Assembly: GCA_030549205.1 (NCBI GenBank)
Contig: JAUKTV010000003.1
Coordinates: forward strand, 2,232,001 to 2,296,000
Direction: 5' to 3'
DNA length: 64,000 bases
Source: Apiosordaria backusii
Lineage: Eukaryota; Ascomycota; Sordariomycetes; Sordariales; Lasiosphaeriaceae
The notes beneath the pieces are model-generated. The model worked only from the letters and a program-made list of their open reading frames with translations. It had not been told where the DNA came from and did no database searches. The translations under genes and the position numbers were made by a program. Position 1 is the stretch's first letter. Each line of letters opens with the position of its first letter. This document shows positions 1 to 11,248 of this stretch, piece by piece.

Positions 1-1118
1 CGATCCTAACGCTTGCTTTGAAGGGACCTGCACGGTATCCCGGCTATCCAAACGCTTGGTTGATGCAGAATCTCACGTCATTCAAAGTTGGAGACTCCTA
101 CAAGATGATGCCGAGCCGTGCATCGACGCGCATTGAGGCGCTCTGGTGGACTCTGATCACCAACAACGAATATGATGTAGAAGAACTCAATTCAGGCTAT
201 GAATTGGCGGCCGGGTTTGCAAACTGGCTGCTAAGAGACATCTTACAGGTGCGGAGCTTGCTGCAAGACTTTGGCCCTGATCATTGGATAGGAGAGCAGG
301 CCACCGTGTCACTTTACAGGAAGGTTGCGTTTTGGTCGGCATTATGTGAAGGGAGACAACTTGATGAGCTTCAGGAGTCTGAGTTTCTGGATTGGCCCAT
401 GACACTGGGGTACCTGAAGAAAGTGGGCAAGAGAGAACAGCTTCTGGTAAAGATAATGGAGGACCAGGCGGTGGGAGGTGAACAACACGAAGACCAAGAA
501 GCGTTACAGGAATCGAAAGACGCGGGCAAGGTGAAAGGGGAAGTTTTGGACGAGTCGGAACACTTGGAAGGACCGGAAAGTGTGGAACACTTGAGTACTC
601 TTGAATATTGTATGTAGGTCTTGGAAGAAGATATAAACAAACAGAAAGATGGCCACAGCGGCAACATAAAGTCTCTTCCAACTAGAGGGTTCTTACCAGC
701 TGCGAACAAGATCCTGGAATTCTTGGAGCAGCAGGGCCCTCTTCAACAGGGGGAAGATGAAGATGACTGGATCTCCGAGAAGTACAAAAGGAACGCCAAT
801 CGCTGCTTTTCACAGCTTCAAAGAGCACAGATTCGAAATTTCGAAAAGCTGATGAAGGAGGCAACCCGCGGCCGGAAGCTGTTTTTTACCGATGGGGGAA
901 GATTTGGGTTAGGCCCAATGTCAACGAGGGGGGCAGATGAGGACAAGAGGCGTGATCAGATATGGCTTCGTGAGGGAGCTAAGGTGCCATTTATTCTGAG
1001 AGAGACGGAGACGTCGGGTCGCTACAAGATTGTTGGGGAGGCATATGTGCATAGGGTTATGTACGGGGAGTTGATTGGTGAATTGATCGGGCCACCGAGG
1101 AGGATTTCTTTGGTGTGA
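1..1118 (+). CDS. HET-domain protein, 3' part (5' end outside window; in-frame stop)
   Basis: The reading frame is open from the left edge, so the N-terminal HET core lies outside the window. What is visible is the variable helical region (with LWWTLITN) and the typical C-terminal end of fungal heterokaryon-incompatibility (HET) proteins: a GRKLFFTDGGRFGLGP block followed by a beta-rich tail with VPFILRE and GEAYVHRVMYGE. Family members are thought to trigger cell death after non-self fusion. Odd: the frame is interrupted by TAG at 615-617 and then continues in the same frame to 1118. A 39-nt intron (610-648, GTATGT to AAAG) would restore the frame but is unusually short and has a poor acceptor. 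A CAG-to-TAG change, as RIP makes, is the other explanation, so this may be a pseudogene. The family call is firm; intactness is not. Confidence 0.75.
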
Positions 1119-1696
1119 TTGAGTCTCCGCTGATGAGCTCTGATATCGGTTTCCCTATTTCATTATTGCATCGATCCGCAATGATGCTGATACTAGCAAC
1201 TGGACAAGAAATTATGATGCATCTCGGACTTGCTCTGTGTGTCTCGGACCTCTTCAGTTGGTGGCGAGATGGCTGAATAAGTGCCTGCAGAAGTATCGCG
1301 GTGAAGTGATTAGCATATTCCTAAAGCAGCAGAAATGCTTATGAAAACTGTTATAAATCACTTGGCACAGTAGATGGCAACCATTCCTCCCAATGATACC
1401 CATTCAGGAGTTGATGCTCTCGGACCGATCGTGTTTGGGAGCTGGCAGCTAGTCAGTCAGGCCCCAATCACAGACACCAGACGTCGCGACATAAGGTGTG
1501 ATACCATCAATGAATGCAAATGTTGAGTACTAGGTCTCAGAGAATTGAACTCAAGAAGTATAAGAAGAGTTTCTCTTCACCATCTCAGGTTGCTCAACTG
1601 ACATCAACACCCGGCCACCAGCAAACTAAGTTCCAATTCACTCTACTCACAGCACAGCTCATCAACCGAAAAACCACGCTCAAACACTACCATAAA
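1119..1696. other. intergenic
   Basis: No convincing reading frame or RNA gene. It holds the 3' flank of the HET gene and the promoter and leader of the DUF3237-like gene. A CT- and CA-rich leader is visible just before the ATG at 1697. Confidence 0.5.
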
Positions 1697-2348
1697 ATGA
1701 AATTCACGAACCTTTTCATCACCTCCCTCCTCCCCACCTTCTCCCTCGCCCTCGCCACCCCCACCCCCCCTGGACTATCCTACCTAGGCCACGCAAACAT
1801 CTCCGTCTCCACCCCCTTCCCCGTTGGCCCTGGCCCTTTCGGTCAGAGAAACATCTTCCCCATCGCCGGCGGGAACTTCACCGGCCCTGTTTTCAACGCC
1901 ACCATCCCTGCTTTTGGCGTGAGTGATAAATCCCCTTTTCTACCTCCCCTTTCTACCCCCATTGCTGTCCCTCTTGCTCTACATACCTACCTTACCTCCC
2001 TTATGCTAACGAAATCACGAACGGTACCAGGGCGACTGGGGCCTAGGCGACCCAGCCCAAGGCAACTTTTACGTCGACGCCCGGTATCAACTGCACACCA
2101 CGGATGGAGCGGATATCTACGTTGAAGCGAACGGACCGCAGCAGCCGGACGGGAGGTTGCATACGAGGGTTAGGTTTGAGGCAGGAACGGACAAGGGGTA
2201 TGGGTGGTTGAATGGGGTTGTTGGGGTGGGGGTTGTGACGCCGAGGTTGGGAGAGGGGGAAGGGGGGCAAGGGGTGGAGGGGATTGGGATTGAAGTTTGG
2301 AGGTTGGAGAGTTTGGTTGTTGGGGGGGAGGGGAAGGGGGGAGAATAG
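1697..2348 (+). CDS. secreted DUF3237-like protein
   Basis: Two exons, 1697-1918 and 2031-2348, encode 179 residues. The 112-nt intron runs from GTGAGT to ACCAG and has a GCTAAC branch site at about 2004. The N-terminus (MKFTNLFITSLLPTF, then an Ala/Leu stretch ending in ATP) is a signal peptide. The mature part resembles DUF3237 (YdgH-like small beta-barrel): a GNF/TGP segment, then DGADIYVEANGP, DGRLHTRVRFE, and YGWLN followed by VGVG. Function of the family is unknown. The last 40 residues are Gly/Glu-rich because of a GGGGAAGG-rich 3' end, so the C-terminus is low complexity. The ATG at 1697 is chosen because it begins the signal peptide; an upstream in-frame ATG lacks one. Confidence 0.72.
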
Positions 2349-3300
2349 AAGAAGGGGGGGGAATAGAGGGAGGGCGTAGATCATTGGAGATGGAGTGGGG
2401 GCGGCATAGGGCTAGGAAAGTTGGGAACAGGTGTCGTTTTTAAGGTTTAATAGAACCTGGCTAAGAAAGCGCCACAACCAGACTTGTGAAAGTACAGGTA
2501 AACACTGATACAAACATGAAGTGTGTTCGGTGAAAAGTTACCATGCAATTCTTGATCAAGGTGTTGGAGGGCCGATACCTACTCAATGTTAACATTATTT
2601 CATCAACCACCTGACGAAGGTAGGCAGATTAACTCTACGATGTGTGATGGGTAAGTAAAACTGTGGAGTCAGGTAACAGCCACCTCCACAGACATAAGCC
2701 ACCAGCAGAATCGAGCTTTTGCAGAGGGTTGTGTATGGTGATTTTAAGTTTGTGGTGTTTTGTAGCTTTATCCAAGTACGTCGAGGGATTATTTTTCTTT
2801 CGTTCCGTACGTCATACGAAGCGGTCACTATTGATTCCAAGACTGTAAAGAAAGTTGTGTGCATGTAGTGGAGCTGGGGGCTTGATGCACAGAACCTTGA
2901 ATTTGACTGAACCTTCTAGACGAGAAAAAATGAAGGCGAAACTCTGTTCACTGTAAGGTATGAAGCTTTTGGGCATGAAAATTTTAGCATATAGGTTTTT
3001 AACACCCAGCAGTTTCCCTCTTGCACAGAAAAAGTTTTTCCTCTCTATTCAAAAATCGTCTTCTCATACCTGGGTGCTTGCATCCCGTCACAACCTCTTG
3101 CTCTCACCTATAAAAGCATCAATCCTCGGTTATCTATCTACAGTCAAAGGCTCTCTCTCTTGCCTACCAGCAACCACCGCCATCCTCTCCTATCGACGAT
3201 AAAAGCTTCTCTCGTCACCCATCTACGGTGAAGGTACTACTCTCCAACATGATACCACGGTTAAACCTGAAGCCTTTCTTTAACACCTACCTACAGTTAG
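2349..3300. other. intergenic; no gene seen
   Basis: Only short unrelated open frames. From about 3000 on the sequence becomes CT-rich with repeated TCTATC/CTACAG-like strings and grades into the AT-rich repeat block. Confidence 0.5.
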
Positions 3301-3932
3301 GTCAACCTCTTTAATTTACCTACGATCAGCAACTTAAAAGACCGCCTAATAAGGCTTCAAATAAAGTCCTCAAACTTGAAAAAAAAAAAGAAGAAAACTA
3401 AGATAGTTAACATTATAGTAATCAATACCAGCTTACGCTCCCAAACCACCCTAGCGCAGCGCTCCTAAGCGCCCGCAAACGCCAACCCCTCCACCCCCTT
3501 TACCTACCTGCAAGCCCTCTTCGCCTGCCAGTTTATATCTAGCTACGTATATACAGCGGTAGAGACCTCCTAGCCAGAAGACGATGTTACGGCTCTGGCT
3601 CTGCTCTGACACTTCAGCCTAGACTGGGATCTCCTGCTAAACCTAAAGCTAAAGCCTCTTTTAAAGTAGGTTCAAATAACGTCGTAAGAGGAGTATTTTA
3701 AGAAAAAGCAATAGGAATTTGCTAATAATAAGGATAACGATAAGAAGTAGGATAGGCTAGAGCGGGATATTTTTAATAAGGTTAATAAGGATAATGGTAA
3801 TAATGTAGAGGATTTAGTAAAGGTTAGAAAGATTAGAAAGGGAAAGGGGGAGAAGGAGGAGGAGGAGGGGGTTATATATATAATTTATTTAAAGAGGATG
3901 GAGAGGAAGGTAGTAGAGTTGTTAGGGTATAG
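3301..3932. repeat. degenerate AT-rich repeat left of the LTR element
   Basis: This stretch lacks reading frames and is rich in TAATAA/GATAAG strings. Both the CT-rich part (about 3420-3620) and the purine-rich part (3700-3930) look like mutated coding or transposon sequence with many TA dinucleotides, as left by RIP. I could not assign it to a family. It may be an older element into which the copia element inserted. Confidence 0.45.
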
Positions 3933-4611
3933 TGTTGAAATACAGCACTTAGTTGTGGACTTTACAGTGTATTTTAGCCTATAACCTACAGGGCCAATAA
4001 CAACTAATAGCTTGGAATTACAGCGCTTACCAACATTCTACTACAGTAATTACAGTAGTCTTCTGACCCTTAAAGTAGCCCGAAGCTCTAGGCAATTAAC
4101 ATACTATAACGGTAAAACGTTAGCGCCCTATACCCTATAAACAGCTTCCAGCTAATACACTTAACAGTTAGACTTAATCGGCCAGCTAAGTCTATAATTA
4201 GCAGACTTAACGGACATTTAGGCCCTATAGTTAGTAGGCTTAATAGGCATTTAGGCCTTATAGTTAGCAGACTTAACAGGCATTTAAATCCTAGAACAGA
4301 AAGAAGTTCGGAAAGCGATATAAGGCCAAAGACCTATAATAGGTCTTATCCTTTATAACTGTTTACTATAATATTTTCTTAATTATTAAGTTAATTCAAT
4401 ATATTAGTTTACTATATTTTACAATACCTTATAAGCCTATATTATAGTATCTACCTTCTATATATTATAAAGCATCGCTTCTATAATCTACCTTCCTTTA
4501 ATACTTAGCTACTATTATATATTACAAATAAAGCCCTCTTTACTCTTAGTATTCTACGCTATTCCCTATATAGGTCTATACCTATAGGCCTATAAGATAC
4601 TTATTTTAATA
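3933..4611 (+). repeat. 5' LTR of the copia element
   Basis: It begins TGTTGAAATA and ends TTAATA, which corresponds to TTAACA in the other copy. It is exactly 679 bp like the 3' LTR, and every difference I compared is a C/T or G/A transition. Inside, a 33-bp unit is repeated three times at 4198-4296. A short hairpin (GACCTATAATAGGTC) lies near 4328-4345. Confidence 0.92.
4198..4296 (+). repeat. three 33-bp tandem units inside the 5' LTR
   Basis: Units at 4198-4230, 4231-4263 and 4264-4296 each start TTAG(C/T)AG(A/G)CTTAA and contain (G/A)CATTTA. The same array is in the 3' LTR at 9911-10009, so it predates insertion. Such arrays in LTRs often lie in the promoter region; its role here is not known. 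Confidence 0.8.
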
Positions 4612-4629
4612 GGTTATAAGCTTAAGCTT
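4612..4629 (+). other. tRNA primer-binding site (half-tRNA iMet type)
   Basis: Directly after the 5' LTR the sequence reads GGTTATAAGCTTAAGC. Allowing RIP transitions, it matches the complement of the anticodon arm of initiator tRNA-Met (GGTTATGGGCCCA). Drosophila copia and relatives prime with an internally cut tRNA-iMet fragment, so this supports the copia assignment. The spacing from the LTR end is seen; the tRNA match relies on knowledge of the conserved iMet anticodon arm. Confidence 0.6.
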
Positions 4630-7600
4630 ATATTACTTAAGTAAATTTCTTTATCTTACAGCCTTTACAATAATACCTATCCTATAAGCCTTATTTATTT
4701 TAAGCCACTAAAGACCTAAAAAATAGCGTTCTAGTACTTTTAACAGTACTTTTACTTCCCTTTTAAGCACTAAAGACCTAAAAAATAGCGTTCTAGCACT
4801 TTTAACAATGCTTTTACTTTCCTTTTAAGCCTTTAACCTTCCTTACTATAGAAGATAAAGATATATATAACCCCCCTATAAGCCTTAGAACTTTAAGGAC
4901 CTTTAGCCTTTTATCGACTTCTAACCTCTCCGAAGGCCTTAACTTTATTTAGTATTTCCAGTAACTATAGAATAACTTTGTAATTACCTTTAATAGTAGA
5001 ATTAGGGCTACTATAGTAGGTTTTATTAATTAAATCAAAGCTTTAAATGCTAAAATTAATTAAGTCAATATCTATATTAACAATTTCAATACTTACTTCC
5101 TATTCGAATATACTACTTTAAGCCCTTCTAAGTCTTTTTTTAAACTTTTTATAAATCTACCTATACTACCTTTATTTTCAGTTACTTTAATTTATATAGG
5201 TCTATTAGCCCCTATCGCTATACTTACTATAGTACCCTCTTTAAGTTAAACTGCTTAAAAGACTACTATACTTTTAATAAAGGATTTTAGTAAATAGGTC
5301 CTTTACTTTACTAAAGAATAAAAGCTCTTAAGTCTTAAAAACTAATGCTTTTAATACTAGGCTTTTACTATTTAAATAAGGGTTTTAAGCCTTTTTAAAT
5401 TTATAAATAAGCCTAAATTAGTTATTAATTTACTAAATAATAACCTAAAAGCCTTCCTTCTTTTTACTATTTAAAATACCCTATAGGCAAGCCCATTACT
5501 TACTATTAAGGCTAAAAACTCCTTAACGACCCTTTTCTAATAATTATAAGCTTAATATACCCCTGCTTAAACTGTCCTTTAAAATAAACTCTATAGGGCT
5601 TACTATACTATTAAATTCAATAGTTTATTAAAAGTAATTAAATATAATACTAAGTTTAATACCTTTATTATAAAGCTTTAAGACTTAAGTATTATAATTC
5701 AGCTTATTAATTAGGTTAATTACTACCTAAACTTACTAAAGGGTAGTTTTCTACTATAGTATAAACGCTCTAAAGCTCTAATTTGCTAAAATAAGCATAA
5801 TTTTGGCTATTCTTACTATCTTATACTGGAATTCTTATAGAGGGAGCTTTTAATTAAGACCTGTATTTCCAATACTACAGTTACTTAAGCCCTTTTTACA
5901 CTTTATTCCTATACTATTTTTATTAAAGATTTTAAAGCCTTAAAGGCTTTAAATACCTTTATAAAGAACCCTATAGAGCTTAAGCTTATTAAAAAGAAGA
6001 AAAAGAAAAAGGAGGATAAGAAGAAAGAAGATACTAAAGACCTTGGAAATTTTAAGGAAATTTCCTTTATAGTAAGCTTCGATCTTAGTATAAGCTTTTA
6101 TAGTACTAAACCTTTAAAGCTAACTATACCTTATAAACACTATAGCTTTATTAAATTTACAGTATCCCCACCTTTTAAAATCTTACCTTTTATATCTATT
6201 AATCTAATTAATTACATTAATTTAGCTTTAAAAGAAGCCTAGCTCTTTAATACTAAGTTTACAGTCTATATTTACAATAATAAAAACCTTTTTATTAACC
6301 TTATTAAGGTAAAAGTTAAGCCTTTAACTATAGAAGGTAGTCCTATAAAAGTTATTAGCAAAGGTACTATAAAAATCCAATTCTTTACTAAAACTTATAA
6401 CAATAAGGCCTATTTTTTAACTATTAGCCTTACCAAAACCTTCTTTATTCTTACTTTTTTACTAAATATTATCAATAAGGACTGCCTATATAGTATTAAA
6501 AGAGCCTTATATAACTAAAAGCTTACTAATAGTAACTACAATCTTATTGTCTTTTTAAATTTTAAAAGATTAAGGTTCTACCTTAACCTTAAAGGCCAAC
6601 CTCGACTAAAAGTATCCTATTAATAATACTTTAACAGTTACTTTACTTTCCTTAAAGCCTTTAAAGGTTTTAAAATTTTAAAAGAAGTTTCCTCTAAAGC
6701 ATCTAACTTTTTAAAGAAGGATAGGTCTTTTAAAGATTCTAATAAGCCTTTACTAACCTTAATTCAATTAGCTATCCTTTAGTATATATAGCTTAGGTAT
6801 ATAGGTTTTAACCTTTTAAAGAAGACCTTTCTTATTATTAAAGGTATATTTAATTTATAGAAGGTTAGGTTTAAGGATTTGGTTTACAAAAGCTATAACG
6901 CTATAAAAATCCTTTAAAGGCCTTTTAAGAATCTTATTTAAGACCCTTCTTTTACCTTAAACTATTTAGAAGAGGATATTATTACTATTAAGCCTATTTT
7001 ACTATTAAAGAAGTCTTATAGTTTAATTATAGTAAATTGAAAGACCTATTTCTAATTTTTTAAGCTATTAACTACTAAGGATAATACCATTACAGTACTT
7101 TATTTACTATTTAAAGGCCTAAACAATACTTTCTAACAATACCCTACTTATTTTTACTATAATAAGGGAAAAGAAGTCCTTTCCTTAAGTACTTACCTTA
7201 TTAAAAAGGGCATTGACTTTAATATATTAAGCCTTAGAACTTCTAATTAAAATAGCCTAGCTAAACATTCTATTTAGGTTATTTTAAACTATTTTAAAGC
7301 TACCATTTTAACTTTAAGCCTCCCTATTATTCTCTAAAGATATATAGCTATTCCTATAGTAAAAATCATTAACTATATAGCCTAAAGCTTTAAGGATCTT
7401 ATACTTTATTAAACCTTCTATAATAAACTGTTACCTTTTTAAACGCTATATTAATTAAACCTTTTAAACTATAGGACTATAAGTATTAAGGTTATAGTAT
7501 ATATCCTTATTAAAGATTAAACTATAAGTTTTAAACTTACCTTTTAAAGAATTAAAGAAAGACTTATAACTATTTTAGATTATTAGACCTACTTAATCTA

Positions 7601-9645
7601 CTTAAGCTTAAATAAAGTTATTAAGACCAGCTTTATTAAGTTCTATAAAGACCTATTGGCCTAAATTACAGATCCTTTAAGCTCTATAGGTTCTTTAAAG
7701 GTCCTTAACTGCTTTAATAAGTTAAAGAAAGATACTACTATTTAAATTCTTAAGCCTTTTATTTACAGTCCTCCTATTCTATTAATTCCTAATTCCTTAA
7801 TACTTAAATCATCTCCTATACTACCTACTTAGCCGCTACTTAAGCCTATAACTTCAGTACTTACAGTATCCTTTATTACTATTAAGATCCCTCTACCTTA
7901 AGCCTTATAAAAGTAATATAAAGAATTTATACCTATAGATAATATAAATTGCAATAAATTTATTTCTTACCTGGTTTCTTACTATAAGGAGTACTATTCT
8001 ATAGAAGCCTTAAAGTCCAATACCTTTAAATAAGCTTTAAAATATCCTAAAAAAAAGCAATAGTTATAGGCTATCTTTACTAAATTATACTAACTTCTTA
8101 CTATTAAGACCTTCTATTTTATCTGCTGATTTTAAACTAAGAAAAAGCCTATTATAAGTTACTAGGTCTTTAAGGATAAAAAGAATTTACAGGGCGTTAT
8201 AATAAAGTTTAAAGCCTGATTAGTTGCCTAGGGTTTTCAATAGGCCTTTGGAATCGATTTTAAATAGATTTATACTTTTACTATAAGGCCTCCGGTTTGG
8301 AGAATTATATTGGCCTTTACAGTTATATTTAACTAGGATTTAAAGTAAGTGGACTTTATAAAAGTATTTTTAAACTCGAAAACCGATTTTAATATTTATA
8401 TTAAAATTCTATAAGGACTATTTAAATTTACCTATAGTAATGCCAGCACTATAATACTACTAAAGGCAGCCGGATAGGACTTTATTAAAGACTAAATTAT
8501 CCTATTAAAAAAATCCTTATATAGCCTAAAGTAGGCTTCTTACCTTTAATAATAGAAGGTCTTTATAATAACCTAGGCCTTAAGTTTTAAGCCCTTTATT
8601 TCTAATATAGCTATCTATTTTTACCTAGACTATAAGATCTTTATTATTAATTACGTTAACGACTGCTTAATTATAGGCCCTAAGCCTTTATAGCTTTAAG
8701 TTTTAAAGAACGCTATAAGGGAATACTATAATATTGAAGATTTAGGTCCTACCTACTACTTCCTTAGTATTTAAATTAAACGTAATAGGCCTTAACGGCG
8801 CCTTTAAATCTACTAAAAGGCCTATATTATAGAGGTAGTTAAGTACTTTAGAATTAATATTAAATTAACTTCCCTTCTATTAAGCCCTGGAATTATAGGT
8901 AAAGGCAATAGGCCTAAAACCCCTATAAGCCCTTCTAATTAGTACCTATATTAACAATTGATTAGTACTTTAATATATACTATAGTTTAAATTAAGCTGG
9001 ACATAGCCTTTAGCATTCAGTAGCTTTTACAATACCTAATATAGCCTACTAACACTTACTTAAAAGCTGCAAAATCACTACTTTCTTACCTCTATTCTAG
9101 TATTTATAGTACTATTGGTTATAGCTTTAATAGTAACTTAAAGCCTATTAGCTTTATTAATAGTAACTGGGTTAAGTATAAAGAAAGTGCTAAATCTACT
9201 TACAGTTAACTATTTACTTTAGTTAAAGGACCTATTAATTGGAAATCTAAGAAAGTATCTACTATATCCTTCAGTACTTTAAAGGCCGAATATACTAGGC
9301 TTATTGAAGGCCTTAAAAAAGCTATATAGCTTAAAGGTCTCTTTTAGGAAATTTCCAGGCCTATTATAGGCCTTACCTCCTTATTATATAATAATAAAGG
9401 CTCTATTGCTACTGCTTATAGCGATAAATACAATTACGAAACTAAATACACTTTAATTTAATTTTAAAAGGTTAAGGAAACTATATTTACTAAAGTCATT
9501 ACTATAACCTACCTCTCTATAAAGGAGATGCCTATTAACGGCCTTATTAAAGCCTTACTTATAGCGCTATTTAATACCTTTATTTTATTATTAAACCTTT
9601 CTAAGCCCTTTTAGTTAGTACTATATACTATAGTTATAGAGGGGG

Positions 9646-10324
9646 TATTAAAATATAGTACTTAATTGTAGACTTTATAGTATATTTTAGCCTATAACCT
9701 ATAAGGCTAATAATAACCAATAGCTTAAAATTACAGTACTTATCAATACTTTACTATAGTAATTGCAATAGTCTTTAAACCCCTAAAGTAGCCTAAAGCC
9801 CCGGACAGTTAACGCATTATAACAGTAAAACGTTAGCGCTCTATACCCTATAAACAGCTTCCGGCTAATATACTTAACAGTTAAACTTAATCGGCTAGCT
9901 AAGTCTACAGTTAGTAGACTTAATAGGTATTTAGGCCCTACAGTTAATAGGCTTAATAGGCATTTAGGCCTTACAGTTAGCGGACTTAATAGGCATTTAG
10001 GCCTTAGAACAGAGAGAAGTTCGGAAAGCGATATAGGGCCGAAGACCTATAATAGGTCTTGTCCCTTACAACTGTTTACTGTAATATTTTCCTAACTATT
10101 AAGTTAATTCAATATACTAGTTCACTATATCTTACAGTCCCTTACAAGCCTATATTATAGTATCTACCTTCTATATATTGCAAGGCATCGCCCCTATAAT
10201 CCACCTTCCTTCAGTACCCAGCCACTATCATATACTGCAAACAAAGCCCTCTTTGCTCTCAGTATTCTACGCCGTTCCCTACACAGGTCTATGCCTATAG
10301 GCCTGTGAGACACCTATCTTAACA
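9646..10324 (+). repeat. 3' LTR of the copia element
   Basis: It begins TATTAAAATA directly after the AGAGGGGG purine tract and ends TTAACA. At 679 bp it equals the 5' copy. The inner (left) end is strongly A/T-converted while the outer (right) end keeps C and G at sites that are T and A in the 5' copy. The 33-bp array is at 9911-10009. Confidence 0.92.
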
Positions 10325-11075
10325 GTGGCCTAGAGCAGAACCGTTAGCTACAGCAGAACCGTTAGCCTAGAATAAACCGTTAAAATCTAGAAACCGTTGT
10401 GAGTGCTAGGGAGGGTTTTGATTAGCTGGCTAGGCCAGGCTTATAGGGGGGGTCCTTTGTATTAAGCTAAAAATGGAAGGAATGAGGCCATTCCCAGGGC
10501 AACTACTAGAGGCCTATAGCCCAGGGTATTACAGTCTTATTTAAAACCTAGAATCTAGGCCTTTATAAGGCAAGCTGTCTTCAACTATCAACATTACTGA
10601 GATCAACTACACCCACACCCACGGCCACACCCATACCCACACCCACCTAGGTAAGCTAGTCTCTTGCGTACAGCCCTGCCCAGAACTGATTAATAGTAAT
10701 TGATAGACTACTGGTTAATTGGCCAATTGATCGATTAACTTATGTACAGTTAGTAATATTGGGCTATAATAATAGTCTTAATAGAAGGTAATAGTCTTAG
10801 TAGTTTAGTCTTAGTAGTTAATATTACATTTAATAGAAGAGCCTAGATCCCTGTTATATTAAAGTAGCTTAGGCCTAAATAGGAAAGGTTCATTTAAAGA
10901 CCCTTACGCATGTAGGGCCCCTTAGTAAGTCTGTCGAAACTGGCTAATCAGAGCCCTCCTTAGCTTACAACAGTTCCTAAAAATCAACGGTTACGCTGTA
11001 AGTAACAGTTTCTTATAGTAAACTGTAGAAGAATTAATAATGATTAGCTGCAGCTAACGGTTGATTGGCAGGGGG
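10323..11075. mobile_element. MITE-like element with inverted, iterated AACCGTT motifs
   Basis: The left end (CAGTGGCC) starts exactly where the copia 3' LTR stops. It carries four AACCGTT boxes about 18 bp apart (10339, 10357, 10375, 10392). The right end has the inverse boxes AACGGTT at 10986 and 11056, plus a decayed one at about 11004. The 16-mer AACCGTTAGCTACAGC at 10339 matches, with one mismatch, the reverse complement of the sequence around 11047-11062. Inverted, iterated subterminal motifs without a coding region suggest a non-autonomous DNA transposon, perhaps hAT-like from the CAGTGG end. The right boundary is approximate and no target duplication was found. Confidence 0.5.
10609..10647 (+). 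repeat. ACACCC-type microsatellite
   Basis: Imperfect run of ACACCC/ATACCC hexamers inside the MITE-like element. Not telomeric (the fungal telomere repeat is TTAGGG/CCCTAA). Confidence 0.8.
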
Positions 11076-11123
11076 GACCCTAGTAATAAAGTGATGGACG
11101 GAATGGTTCAGCGTCAGAGAGCT

Positions 11124-11248
11124 GTAGCATGAGAACGGGTTCGCAACCCGGACCTGCAGGAATTTGTGGCTCTTTGGGCGTCGTTTGTAGCATGGCAACG
11201 GGTTCGCAACCCGGACCTGCAGGCGGAATTTGTGGCTCTTTGGGCGTC
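11124..11248 (+). repeat. two-copy tandem repeat, 63-bp period, with a perfect hairpin
   Basis: Copies at 11124-11182 and 11187-11248 are nearly identical. They differ by GA versus GC in the stem flank and by a CGG insertion in copy 2. Each contains CGGGTTCGCAACCCG, a 6-bp perfect stem with a 3-nt loop, followed by GACCTGCAGG. The GGTTC core recalls a tRNA T-arm, but no acceptor, D or anticodon arm can be found around it. Unlike its surroundings it is not AT-converted. Confidence 0.75.

Larger units (their letters stand above)
3933..10324 (+). mobile_element. Ty1/copia-type LTR retrotransposon, RIP-degraded
   Basis: The element is 6392 bp with two 679-bp LTRs, a primer-binding site just inside the left LTR and a purine tract (AGAGGGGG) directly before the right LTR. 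No long reading frame remains; stops from CAG/CAA/TGG codons occur throughout. Translating the plus strand through the stops still shows copia-type pol in the copia order. Reverse transcriptase starts near 8210, includes a KSLY.LK.A.YL block and has the active-site YVDD box as YVND (8652-8663). RNase H follows at about 9120-9330, with INWKSKKV and TLKAEYTRLIEGLKKAI. Gag, protease and integrase should lie at 4640-8200 but are too decayed for me to place. No target-site duplication is visible (TATAG on the left, GTGGC on the right). The element cannot be autonomous. Confidence 0.93.

Noticed and set aside
10609..10647. internal telomere repeat
   Set aside because: The hexamer is ACACCC/ATACCC, not CCCTAA/TTAGGG.
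11124..11248. tRNA gene suggested by GGGTTCG
   Set aside because: The stem-loop has a 3-nt loop and no matching acceptor, D or anticodon arms; the duplicated unit does not fold as a tRNA.
11124..11248. CRISPR-like repeat
   Set aside because: Only two copies with 4 bp between them, in a fungal context; a plain tandem duplication explains it.
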